A DNA stretch of 64,000 nt, taken from positions 248,001-312,000 of the forward strand of contig JBMNEQ010000001.1 in NCBI GenBank assembly GCA_050948865.1, in the 5' to 3' direction. Each line of letters begins with the position of its first letter. The first letter of the stretch is position 1. The DNA comes from SKGN01 sp050948865. GTDB taxonomy: Bacteria > Bacillota_I > Bacilli_A > RF39 > UBA660. The notes under the pieces were generated by a model. That model searched no databases, was not told the DNA's origin, and saw nothing but the letters and a program-made list of their open reading frames with translations. Below are positions 1 to 7,957 of this stretch, piece after piece. The position numbers were made by a program, and so were the translations under genes.

Positions 1-522
1 AAGGGCTATGAATTTGTTGATTCGATTGTGGGAGGGATAGTTCCAAGAGAATATATTCCAGTAGTAGATAAAGGAATTCAAGAAGCTATGAAAACTGGTG
101 TTTTAGCGGGTTATCCGATGGTTGATTTAAAGGCTACTTTATATGATGGATCTTATCATGATGTGGATTCTTCAGAAATGGCTTTTAAAATTGCAGCGAG
201 TATGGCTTTAAAAGAAATTAAAAGTAAATGTGAACCGGTTTTATTAGAACCGATTATGAAATTAACTGTTACTACACCAGAAGAATATTTTGGTAATGTT
301 TTAGGAGATATTACTGCTAGAAGAGGGAAACCTTTAGGTCAAGAAAACAGAGGTAACGCTGTTAATTTGACAGCTTTAGTTCCATTGGCAGAAATGTTTG
401 GATATGCTACTAGTTTGCGTTCTAACACTCAAGGTCGGGCAACCTTTCAAATGTTTCCTGATCATTATGAAGAGGTTCCAAAAGGTATTTCTGAAGGAAT
501 AATTCTTAAAAATGGAGCCTAA
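1..522 (+). CDS. fusA: Elongation factor G, C-terminal part (truncated by window edge)
   Basis: This is the last 173 residues of elongation factor G, the GTPase that moves tRNA and mRNA through the ribosome after peptide bond formation. The frame is open from base 1 and reads KGYEFVDSIVGGIVPREYIP, the conserved EF-G domain IV motif. It continues through the domain V stretch with PIMKLTVTTPEEYFGNVLGD. The GTP-binding domains lie to the left of the window. It stands 69 bp upstream of tuf, the usual end of the str operon. Identification rests on direct motif reading. The GTG at 28 is internal and is not a start. Confidence 0.97.
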   Translation, partial: KGYEFVDSIVGGIVPREYIPVVDKGIQEAMKTGVLAGYPMVDLKATLYDGSYHDVDSSEMAFKIAASMALKEIKSKCEPVLLEPIMKLTVTTPEEYFGNVLGDITARRGKPLGQENRGNAVNLTALVPLAEMFGYATSLRSNTQGRATFQMFPDHYEEVPKGISEGIILKNGA

Positions 523-533
523 TTACGAATAAC

Positions 534-552
534 ACTTGAAATTTTTTCAAGT
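534..552 (+). other. Small hairpin between fusA and tuf
   Basis: ACTTGAA and TTCAAGT form a perfect 7-bp stem around a 5-nt loop. It is not followed by a T-run, so it is at most a weak terminator or a processing site. A TATAAT box at 564-569 follows it and could give tuf its own promoter. Confidence 0.4.
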
Positions 553-591
553 ATTAGATAAAATATAATATATATAAAAGGAGGAAAAAAG

Positions 592-1776
592 ATGGCAAAA
601 GAAAAATTTGATCGTTCAAAACCCCATGTTAATGTGGGAACAATTGGACACGTTGATCATGGTAAAACAACTTTAACTGCAGCAATTACTTCGGTTTTAG
701 CAAAGCAAGGGAAAGCTGATTTTTCAGATTATGAATCAATTGACGGTGCGCCAGAGGAAAAAGAACGTGGTATCACTATAAATACTGCTCATGTGGAGTA
801 TGAAACTGAAGAGCGTCATTATGCACACGTTGATTGTCCTGGGCATGCTGATTATGTAAAAAATATGATTACGGGAGCAGCACAAATGGATGGAGCTATT
901 TTAGTTATAGCAGCAACTGATGGACCAATGGCTCAAACACGTGAACATATTTTATTAGCTCGTCAAGTGGGCATTCCTAAAATCGTTGTTTTTTTGAACA
1001 AATGTGATATGGTTGACGATGAAGAGTTATTAGAATTAGTGGAAATGGAGGTTCGTGAATTACTATCTTCTTATGAATATGATGGAGATAATACTCCTAT
1101 TATTCGCGGTTCAGCATTGAAAGTTTTAGAAGGAGATGCTGATGCTGAAAAGGCAATTATGGAATTAATGGATGCTGTTGATAGCTATATTCCAACTCCA
1201 GTAAGAGATATTGAAAAACCATTTTTAATGTCAATTGAAGATGTTTTTACTATCACTGGTCGTGGAACTGTTGTTACAGGTCGTGTCGAAAGAGGAAAAT
1301 TATTTTTAAACGATGAAGTGGAAATCGTAGGTTTAAGAAAAACTAAAAAAACAGTTGTTACAGGAATAGAAATGTTTCGTAAACAACTAGAACATGCTGA
1401 AGCTGGAGATAATGCTGGAGTTTTACTTCGCGGAATTGTAAGAGAAGATGTGGAAAGAGGACAAATTTTAGCTAAACCAGGAACAGTTACTCCTCATACT
1501 AAGTTTGAAGCACAGGTCTATGTTCTTAGTAAAGAAGAAGGCGGAAGACATACTCCATTCTTTTCTAACTATCGTCCTCAATTCTATTTTAGAACTACAG
1601 ATGTAACAGGGATTGTGGAATTACCTGAAGGTGTGGAAATGGTTATGCCAGGTGATGATGTTACTATGAACGTTGAATTAACTAAACCGATTGCAGTTGA
1701 AAATGGAACTAAATTTTCTGTCCGTGAAGGTGGAAGAACCGTTGGTGCTGGGGTAGTTAGCAAAATTATAAAATAA
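592..1776 (+). CDS. tuf: Elongation factor Tu
   Basis: EF-Tu delivers aminoacyl-tRNA to the ribosome as a GTP complex in the cytoplasm. The 394-residue length is normal. Visible motifs are the P-loop GHVDHGKT near residues 19-26, the switch region RGITI, DCPGH near 80-84 and NKCD near 135. Domains II and III follow with GRGTVVTGRVERG and the kirromycin-region motifs. A strong AAAGGAGG ribosome binding site precedes the ATG. It follows fusA, and a strong terminator follows it, so it closes the str operon. Confidence 0.99.
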   Translation: MAKEKFDRSKPHVNVGTIGHVDHGKTTLTAAITSVLAKQGKADFSDYESIDGAPEEKERGITINTAHVEYETEERHYAHVDCPGHADYVKNMITGAAQMDGAILVIAATDGPMAQTREHILLARQVGIPKIVVFLNKCDMVDDEELLELVEMEVRELLSSYEYDGDNTPIIRGSALKVLEGDADAEKAIMELMDAVDSYIPTPVRDIEKPFLMSIEDVFTITGRGTVVTGRVERGKLFLNDEVEIVGLRKTKKTVVTGIEMFRKQLEHAEAGDNAGVLLRGIVREDVERGQILAKPGTVTPHTKFEAQVYVLSKEEGGRHTPFFSNYRPQFYFRTTDVTGIVELPEGVEMVMPGDDVTMNVELTKPIAVENGTKFSVREGGRTVGAGVVSKIIK

Positions 1777-1785
1777 CAAAAAAAG

Positions 1786-1812
1786 ATCTATAAGTTATTA
1801 TAGATTTTTTTT
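1786..1812 (+). terminator. Rho-independent terminator after tuf
   Basis: ATCTATAA pairs with TTATAGAT (8 bp, 4-nt loop) and is followed by a T-rich run, 10 bp after the tuf stop. Confidence 0.85.
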
Positions 1813-1903
1813 ATAAGAAAATAATAACTTTAATTTTGAATTTATTAAGGTTTACTTGTGTTTTTAAAAAAAGAATTGTAGAATACTTTAAGGAAGTGAA
1901 AAA

Positions 1904-2323
1904 ATGAAAAAAAAAGGAATCATAACATGGGTTGTTTGCACGTTTATTGTATTAGTATTTAGTATTTTAATATCTAATATGGGTGCTTTATCTAAAAAAG
2001 AATTTACTGAATTAACTTTTAAAGATTATTTAAATGTTATTAAGGAAGATAAATATAATGCTGTTTATATAGGTTCTAATGATTGTCCTTATTGTCAAAT
2101 GATTGAACCAGAATTAGCGCGTCTTGTTAAAGAAAATAAAATAAAAATATATTATTTAGAGGCTTCTTCTTTGGATTTTAAGAGGTTTGATTATAAAAAT
2201 CTTTTACCTGAAAAATGGGGAACACCATTATTAGTAATTTATAAAGATAAAAAACTTATTGATTTTAAGAGTGGTTATACGCAGTATGAAGAATTATTAA
2301 ATTTTCTTGAAGGATATTATTAA
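1904..2323 (+). CDS. Membrane-anchored thioredoxin-like protein
   Basis: This is a 139-residue protein with one N-terminal membrane segment (about residues 6-27) followed by a thioredoxin-fold domain. A CPYC redox motif lies near residues 61-64 (SNDCPYCQMIEP), and the cis-proline segment WGTPLLVIY lies near 105-113. It probably acts as a thiol-disulfide oxidoreductase on the outer face of the membrane, or as a bacteriocin-immunity or PedC-like protein. The family match is by motif only. The start has an AAGGAAG site. The next gene begins 11 bp after its stop, so the two are probably cotranscribed. Confidence 0.8.
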   Translation: MKKKGIITWVVCTFIVLVFSILISNMGALSKKEFTELTFKDYLNVIKEDKYNAVYIGSNDCPYCQMIEPELARLVKENKIKIYYLEASSLDFKRFDYKNLLPEKWGTPLLVIYKDKKLIDFKSGYTQYEELLNFLEGYY

Positions 2324-2333
2324 AGGTGAAAAG

Positions 2334-2774
2334 ATGAATGAAATATATGAAAAAGCCCTAAAATTTAAAAGAAAATATCCAGGGACTATTGCTTTTCGAA
2401 TTAAAAAACATTGCCGTGTTATAGTTAAACATCTTAATCCTGGGGAAGAAGTTTATTATGTTTTTACTTGTCAAAAAAATGAAGCTTTTTATGAGATTTT
2501 CAATACATGCGCTATAGCTTTGACTAATAAAAGAATATTGATAGGTCAAAAAAGAATTATTTTTGGTTACTTTTTTTCATCTATTACTCCAGATATGTTT
2601 AATGATTTAAAAGTTAAAATGGGATTGATTTGGGGACGTATTGTTATTGATACAATCAAGGAAAAGGTTAGATTATCAAATATTTCCAAGAATGCTTTAC
2701 CAGAAATAGAAACTGAAATTACTGAATATATGATGCGAGAAAAACAAAAATATAATTTTGCTAAAAGGGATTAA
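2334..2774 (+). CDS. Small PH-domain-like protein of unknown role
   Basis: This is a 146-residue protein without membrane segments. The stretch with LNPGEEVYYVFTCQKN, followed by ALTNKRILIGQKR, is the pattern of bacterial PH-like (YokE/bPH) domains, in which the TNKRIL strand is typical. I chose the ATG at 2334 because AAAGGTG sits 7 bp before it; an in-frame ATG at 2307 would overlap the upstream gene and lacks a good site. The function is unknown. It may share a transcript with the thioredoxin-like gene, and the terminator after it overlaps its stop codon. Confidence 0.7.
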   Translation: MNEIYEKALKFKRKYPGTIAFRIKKHCRVIVKHLNPGEEVYYVFTCQKNEAFYEIFNTCAIALTNKRILIGQKRIIFGYFFSSITPDMFNDLKVKMGLIWGRIVIDTIKEKVRLSNISKNALPEIETEITEYMMREKQKYNFAKRD

Positions 2775-2789
2775 AAATTCCCTTTTTTT
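2763..2789 (+). terminator. Terminator overlapping the end of the PH-like gene
   Basis: AAAAGGGA pairs with TCCCTTTT (8 bp, 8-nt loop), and the right arm runs on into seven T residues. The stop codon lies inside the hairpin. Confidence 0.85.
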
Positions 2790-2821
2790 ATTAGTTAAAA
2801 ATTGTTTTTTTATGAGGCATT

Positions 2822-2830
2822 TGATATAAT
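2822..2830 (+). promoter_or_regulatory. Extended -10 promoter TGATATAAT
   Basis: TGATATAAT is a perfect extended -10 (TGnTATAAT), 29 bp before the ATG of the next gene and just after the preceding terminator. The same nonamer recurs before several other operons in this window. Confidence 0.75.
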
Positions 2831-2859
2831 CTTTTTAGGATATAAGGAGTGTTACTTAA

Positions 2860-4167
2860 ATGAAAAAAATGTTTGGTCTAATAATTGTTTTATTAATGTT
2901 TTATTTAATCGCTCAAGCGGTATATCAATATACCACTGGAGGTTTTTCTCATCATTATCGTCTTTTAGTAGGAAAAGATTATTATCATGTTAAAGAAACT
3001 TTTACTAGACATCATCTTAGTTTAAATAAAAGAATTAAAGATATTCCTAGTTATTATTATGAAATTAATAAAGAAAATGATGAATTGTTTTATTCTTTTA
3101 AATTATTAGGTAATTATATGGGAACAAAAAACTATCTTGAAGATTTGAAAGTATATGAAGAAGGGAAAATGATTTGTATTTATCCTATTTTTACTGAACA
3201 TAATAATCAATTAGATATAATTTGTTCAACAGGCGAAGAACAATTTAATTATATAATTGCTCGTCATAAAAATGATAATATAATTAATTTTATAAACGAT
3301 CTTCAAGAAGAAGGATATGATCATTATTCTTGGCATGATGAAGAGGATTTGTTAGAAAACTTTGAAAAAATAAAGATTTATTCTGAGAACTTTGTTTCTG
3401 AACAAAGAATTATAATATGGAATTATAAAGGAATTTATGTAGTTTCTAAAGGTTTGAAAAAGATTCATAATTTTTTAAAACAAGATCATTATAAGAATAA
3501 TTTAGGAGTAATGATTGATCAGTATTATATTGTTCCTAAATATTTAAAGGATGGGTATTTTGAAGAAATGGAAATAATAAATATTTTAACTTCAACTTCA
3601 TCTTCAGAAAAGTTAAATTATCAAATTTCTAATAATAGTTTTATACAAGGAGTAATCAATAATTTAATTTATATAATTGATAAAGATAATCAAATTCAGT
3701 ATGAATTTAATTTAGATACCAAAAAGATGATTATAATGGGTAATAAAAAAATAACAGGACTCCATTATTTAAATGGAAAATGGGTAGAAAAAGGAATAAA
3801 AGAAATTATTGATGAAGAATTAGTTTTTCAAGAAGAAATTGAAATACCTTCATCTTTGAAAGAATATAATGCTTATAAAATAGATAGTGTCTTAGGGGAA
3901 ACTGATGGATATTATTACTTATATAAAAAGGTAAATGAAGAAACTGAGGTATATCGTATTGATAAACAAAACATTGCTTATTTAACTTTATTATTTAAAA
4001 TTCCTTCAATAGAAGAAATAAAATATGTGGAAGATAAAATTTATTTTCTTAACGATGATACTCTTTATGTTTATAGTGATAGTTTAGGGTTAAGGCCTTT
4101 AGTTAAATATAATGAATTTATTTTTAATAAAAATAGAATATATGATGTTTTTGAACGAAAAAACTAA
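2860..4167 (+). CDS. Uncharacterised membrane-anchored or secreted protein
   Basis: I do not recognise this 435-residue protein. It has one N-terminal hydrophobic segment (about residues 4-22) that could be a signal anchor, and the rest is hydrophilic, rich in Lys, Glu, Ile and Asn. The C-terminal half contains short repeated strand-like units such as YNAYKIDSVLGETDGYYYLY, and NNLIYIIDKDNQIQYEFNLD reads like beta-propeller blades. This suggests an extracytoplasmic propeller-like sensor, but that is a guess. AAGGAG lies before the ATG, and the gene is probably cotranscribed with the next membrane protein 25 bp downstream. Confidence 0.6.
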   Translation: MKKMFGLIIVLLMFYLIAQAVYQYTTGGFSHHYRLLVGKDYYHVKETFTRHHLSLNKRIKDIPSYYYEINKENDELFYSFKLLGNYMGTKNYLEDLKVYEEGKMICIYPIFTEHNNQLDIICSTGEEQFNYIIARHKNDNIINFINDLQEEGYDHYSWHDEEDLLENFEKIKIYSENFVSEQRIIIWNYKGIYVVSKGLKKIHNFLKQDHYKNNLGVMIDQYYIVPKYLKDGYFEEMEIINILTSTSSSEKLNYQISNNSFIQGVINNLIYIIDKDNQIQYEFNLDTKKMIIMGNKKITGLHYLNGKWVEKGIKEIIDEELVFQEEIEIPSSLKEYNAYKIDSVLGETDGYYYLYKKVNEETEVYRIDKQNIAYLTLLFKIPSIEEIKYVEDKIYFLNDDTLYVYSDSLGLRPLVKYNEFIFNKNRIYDVFERKN

Positions 4168-4192
4168 TTAAGATTTTAGAAAGAAGGATAAA

Positions 4193-5797
4193 ATGATAGT
4201 TAGAAAACCCTATGCATTTCTTATTAAAAATTTTAAAAAGATTCACTTTGTTTTATTATTGATGATGTTTTATCTATTATATAAAACTAATGCCGTTTTG
4301 ATGTTTTTTAATGAATATATTGAAACAAAAACTATAGATTTTGTAGGTAATTTAGCGGGAACTTTTATAAACTTATATGTTTATATTTTAGTTTTTTTAA
4401 TTATATTTGTTGCTCTGGCTATTTATATATTAATGAAGAGGAAGAAAAAACCTGTATTTTTCTATTTATTTTTAATTATATTTTATTTAATTTTAGCAAT
4501 TATATTTTTTCAAGTTTATGATATCTTATCTGTATTTAAAATTAATCCTTTAAGTCCTCAATTTATAAGATTAATTAGAGATATTTTATTTATAGTTACC
4601 TTTATTCAGGGTTTATTGGTAATCTTTGTTGCTGTAAGAGCTTTAGGATTTAATATTAAAAAATTTAATTTTGGTGAAGATTTACAAGAATTAGAAATTG
4701 AAGCAACAGATCGAGAAGAGGTAGAATTAATAGTTGATGTTGAATCAACGGAGATTACTAGACGAGTTCGGCGTCGTAAAAGAGAATTAAAATATTTTAT
4801 CGTTGAGAATTTATTTGTTTTTATTTTATTAGGTTCTATTTTAATTGTTGCTTTTTCCATAATACTTTATTTACATTTAGAAGTATATAATAAGGTATAT
4901 AAAGAAAAGGATAAATTTATTGTTAATAATTTTGTTATAACTATTAATAATAGTTATATTACTAATCTTAATTTTCGTGGGGAAAAAATAACAGAAAAAA
5001 ATAAAACATTTCTAATAGTTGATTTGGATGTTGAGAACTTATCTAATGAAACAGAACAAATTGATTTAAATGATTTATTATTGATGACAAAGGGACAAAA
5101 TTATAGTCCTCGGGTAAATAGATATCAATCATTCTTTGATTTAGGGGTTGGTTATAATGATCAAAAAATTAAAGCGAAGGAAAAACGTAATTTTATTTTA
5201 AGCTTTTATGTTGATGAACAACAATTAAAAGATCAAATAATATTTCGTTATACTGAAAGTGTTTATTTTAGTATTGTTGAACTACAAGCTAAATATCGTC
5301 GTATCCTTCTTAATCCTTTATCTTTAGATCAAGAAAAGACTTTTAAGGAGATAAAGATCAAAGATATTCTTAAAATAGAACAAAAACCTTTTGAACAATC
5401 AAATTTAAAGATTAGTAATTTTTTTATAAGTGATCGTTTTGAATACCCTGCCTTATTATGTATCAGAGATGTTTGTGATGAAATTGTTGAATTAATTTTA
5501 GTAGATGTGGCTAAAAGGCATAATCATTTATTATTAAAATTAACGGGTGAATATCATTTAGATAAAGAATTAAAATATATTAAAATAGATAAACTTAATA
5601 CTTTTTTATCAACCTTTGGTTATTTAGAATATATGATTGATGATGTTACTTATCAATCTACTTTAACTGATGTTACTCCTCTTAATGTTATTGGTAATGA
5701 ATATTTTTTAGAAGTTTCTAATAAAGTTTTAGGATCTAAAAAGATGGATTTAATTATTAAGATAAGAAATCATAAATACATATATAATTTAAAATAA
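4193..5797 (+). CDS. Uncharacterised polytopic membrane protein with a C-terminal Ig-like extracytoplasmic region
   Basis: This is a 534-residue protein not recognised as a named family. About four hydrophobic segments lie in residues 15-150 (VLLLMMFYLLY, YVYILVFLIIFVALAIYILM, FFYLFLIIFYLILAIIFF and LFIVTFIQGLLVIFVAV). A charged linker follows (RRVRRRKRELKYF near 192-204), then a fifth membrane segment near 205-230. The following region (KFIVNNFVITINNSYITNL through KTFLIVDLDVENLSNETEQ) has the look of DUF4352/Ig-like domains of lipoproteins, displayed outside the membrane. It lies directly after another unknown exported protein, so the two may work together. Confidence 0.55.
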   Translation: MIVRKPYAFLIKNFKKIHFVLLLMMFYLLYKTNAVLMFFNEYIETKTIDFVGNLAGTFINLYVYILVFLIIFVALAIYILMKRKKKPVFFYLFLIIFYLILAIIFFQVYDILSVFKINPLSPQFIRLIRDILFIVTFIQGLLVIFVAVRALGFNIKKFNFGEDLQELEIEATDREEVELIVDVESTEITRRVRRRKRELKYFIVENLFVFILLGSILIVAFSIILYLHLEVYNKVYKEKDKFIVNNFVITINNSYITNLNFRGEKITEKNKTFLIVDLDVENLSNETEQIDLNDLLLMTKGQNYSPRVNRYQSFFDLGVGYNDQKIKAKEKRNFILSFYVDEQQLKDQIIFRYTESVYFSIVELQAKYRRILLNPLSLDQEKTFKEIKIKDILKIEQKPFEQSNLKISNFFISDRFEYPALLCIRDVCDEIVELILVDVAKRHNHLLLKLTGEYHLDKELKYIKIDKLNTFLSTFGYLEYMIDDVTYQSTLTDVTPLNVIGNEYFLEVSNKVLGSKKMDLIIKIRNHKYIYNLK

Positions 5798-5869
5798 AGA
5801 GATTAGTTTCTTTCTCATTTTGCTACAATTTTATCTAATTTAATATGGTAGTTTTAAAGGGGAGGAAAT

Positions 5870-7213
5870 ATGAGCTCTTTTAAAAATCTTTTTTGGTTGG
5901 TTGCAACTGTTATGTTAATAGGGAATGGAATATATTTTAGTTATAAATTAAAGTTTGTTCAGTTTTGGTTTAAAAGTATAAAAAATTCCCTTCAACCTGA
6001 ATCTAATGAAAAATCAAAAATATCTTCCTTTGAAACTTTAAATATGGCTTTAGCTTCCAGAATAGGTGTTGGTTCTTTAGCAGGGGTTGCTTTGGCTCTT
6101 TATATTGGGGGAGCAGGAACCATCTTTTGGATGTGGATAAGTGCTATTATTTGTGCAGTTAATGCTTTTGTAGAGGCTATTTTAGGGGTAATTTATCGGG
6201 TAAAGAATAAAGATGGACATTATGAAGGAGGTCCTTCATATTATATAAAGAAAGGATTAGGTTATAAGAATCTTTCTTATTTATATGCATTAGTATTAGT
6301 TTTAGCTTATATTGTTGGCTTTTTAACCATTCAAGCGAATACAATAGTAAAATCTATGACAGAAGTTTTTTCTATTAATCCTTATTTAATTTCTGGTAGT
6401 ATAGTTTTATTTACCTTTCTTATAGTTTTTAAAGGAGTAAAAGTTATTGCTTTAGTAACAAGTGTTTTAGTTCCAATTATGAGTATTAGTTATATTTTAG
6501 TAGCTCTTTTAATTATTATAATTAATTATAATTCTCTTTTAGATATATTTTTATTAATAGTAAAAGAAGCTTTTAATTTTTCTTCTTTTTTTATGGGATT
6601 TTTAACTACTTTTATTATCGGTATTCAGCGTGGTATATTTTCTAATGAAGCAGGAATTGGTAGTGGTGCTATTGCTGCTTCAGCTACTGATACAGATAAT
6701 CCTCTTAAGCAAGGTTTTGTTCAAATTCTAGGAGTTTATTTTACTACTCTTATTATTTGTTCTTTAACAGCTTTTATTATTTTATTATCAGATTATCAAG
6801 ACTTAATTTTAAAAGATGTAAATGGTATAGAAATAACTCAATATGCTTTTAGTTATCATATTGGTTCTTTTGGTTATTATATAATTATTTTAGTTTTATT
6901 TTTGTTTGCTTTTTCTACAATAATAACAGGTTATTTTTATGGTGAAAGTAGTATTAAATTTTTATTAGGGAAAGTAAAAAGATCATCATTAATAATTTTT
7001 CGAATCTTTGTTGCTTTAATCCTATTTTTAGGAGGAGTTTTTTCAGCTTCTATAATTTGGCTTATAGTTGATATCTTTGTTGTTTTAATGGCTATAATAA
7101 ACATCTATGCTCTTTTTTCTTTACGTAAAGATGTTTTTTTAGAGTATGAGAATTATCTTTTAAGAAGACGTGGTATAATGAAAAAGGTGATGAAAAATGT
7201 TAATAGGAAATGA
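5870..7213 (+). CDS. Sodium:alanine/glycine symporter, AGCS family
   Basis: This 447-residue polytopic membrane protein belongs to the AGCS (AlsT/DagA) amino-acid:cation symporters, which import alanine or glycine with Na+. Family motifs include the NMALASRIGVGSLAGVALAL segment near residues 59-78, EGGPSYYIKKGLGYK near 120-134, and QRGIFSNEAGIGSGAIAAS near 250-268. A GGGGAGG site precedes the ATG. Its 3' end overlaps ung by 17 bp, which implies translational coupling. The precise substrate cannot be read from sequence. Confidence 0.93.
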   Translation: MSSFKNLFWLVATVMLIGNGIYFSYKLKFVQFWFKSIKNSLQPESNEKSKISSFETLNMALASRIGVGSLAGVALALYIGGAGTIFWMWISAIICAVNAFVEAILGVIYRVKNKDGHYEGGPSYYIKKGLGYKNLSYLYALVLVLAYIVGFLTIQANTIVKSMTEVFSINPYLISGSIVLFTFLIVFKGVKVIALVTSVLVPIMSISYILVALLIIIINYNSLLDIFLLIVKEAFNFSSFFMGFLTTFIIGIQRGIFSNEAGIGSGAIAASATDTDNPLKQGFVQILGVYFTTLIICSLTAFIILLSDYQDLILKDVNGIEITQYAFSYHIGSFGYYIIILVLFLFAFSTIITGYFYGESSIKFLLGKVKRSSLIIFRIFVALILFLGGVFSASIIWLIVDIFVVLMAIINIYALFSLRKDVFLEYENYLLRRRGIMKKVMKNVNRK

Positions 7214-7850
7214 TTGGGATGAAGTTTTAAAAGAAGAATATAAAGAAGAATATTTTAAAAAGTTAATTAACTATATTAATCATGAATATCAGACAAAAGA
7301 GATCTTTCCCCCTCGAGAAAAGATTTTTAATGCTTTTAAATTTACTCCTTTTAATAAAGTAAAAGTAATTGTTTTAGGTCAAGATCCTTATCATAATTAT
7401 GGGGAAGCTCATGGTTTAGCCTTTTCGGTGATGCCTGATGTTCGAACACCACCTTCATTATTAAATATTTTTAAAGAATTAGAAGAGGATTTAGGAATAA
7501 AAAGAGAGAGAAAAAACTTAGAAGATTGGGCTAAACAAGGAGTATTGTTATTAAATGATGTTTTAACTGTAGAAAAAAATAAACCGACATCTCACCGCCA
7601 TAAAGGTTGGGAAGAGTTTACTAATAAAATTATAAAGATTTTAAATAATAAAGAAACACCTTTAGTTTTTGTTTTATGGGGAAATAATGCTCGGGAAAAA
7701 AGAAAATTAATTACTAATTCTAAACATTTGATTTTGGAAGCCTCTCATCCATCTCCTCTTTCTTCTCATCATAGTTTTAAAGGGAGTCGTCCTTTTTCTC
7801 AGATCAATTCTTATTTAAAAAGGAATAAATTAAAAGAAATAAAATGGTAA
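7197..7850 (+). CDS. ung: Uracil-DNA glycosylase, family 1
   Basis: The enzyme removes uracil from DNA to start base-excision repair. The catalytic water-activating motif GQDPYH lies near residues 62-67. The uracil-pocket Phe (HGLAFSV) and LLLNDVLTVE follow, and the DNA-intercalation loop HPSPLSSHHSF lies near 186-196. The 217-residue length is normal. The start lies inside the end of the symporter gene, next to AAAAGGTGATG. Confidence 0.97.
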   Translation: MLIGNDWDEVLKEEYKEEYFKKLINYINHEYQTKEIFPPREKIFNAFKFTPFNKVKVIVLGQDPYHNYGEAHGLAFSVMPDVRTPPSLLNIFKELEEDLGIKRERKNLEDWAKQGVLLLNDVLTVEKNKPTSHRHKGWEEFTNKIIKILNNKETPLVFVLWGNNAREKRKLITNSKHLILEASHPSPLSSHHSFKGSRPFSQINSYLKRNKLKEIKW

Positions 7851-7876
7851 TCAAGATTGTAAATTGGGGAAAAAAG

Positions 7877-7921
7877 GGAGGGTTTAAATAAGGGATTTAC
7901 TTTAAATTCTCCTTTTTTTTT
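7877..7921 (+). terminator. Terminator between ung and secA
   Basis: The left arm GGAG-gg-TTTAAA pairs with TTTAAA-tt-CTCC across a symmetric 2x2 internal loop, followed by nine T residues. The T-run abuts the secA promoter. Confidence 0.8.
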
Positions 7922-7929
7922 GATATAAT
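7921..7929 (+). promoter_or_regulatory. Extended -10 promoter of secA
   Basis: TGATATAAT, identical to the nonamer used before other operons here, lies 29 bp before the secA ATG and directly after the terminator T-run. Confidence 0.75.
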
Positions 7930-7957
7930 ATAGACTATATTAAAGGAGATGTTGAAG

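Noticed and set aside
7949..7957. ATG at 7949 as the secA start
   Set aside because: It abuts the AAAGGAG site with no spacing; the ATG at 7958 is correctly spaced and gives a normal SecA N-terminus.
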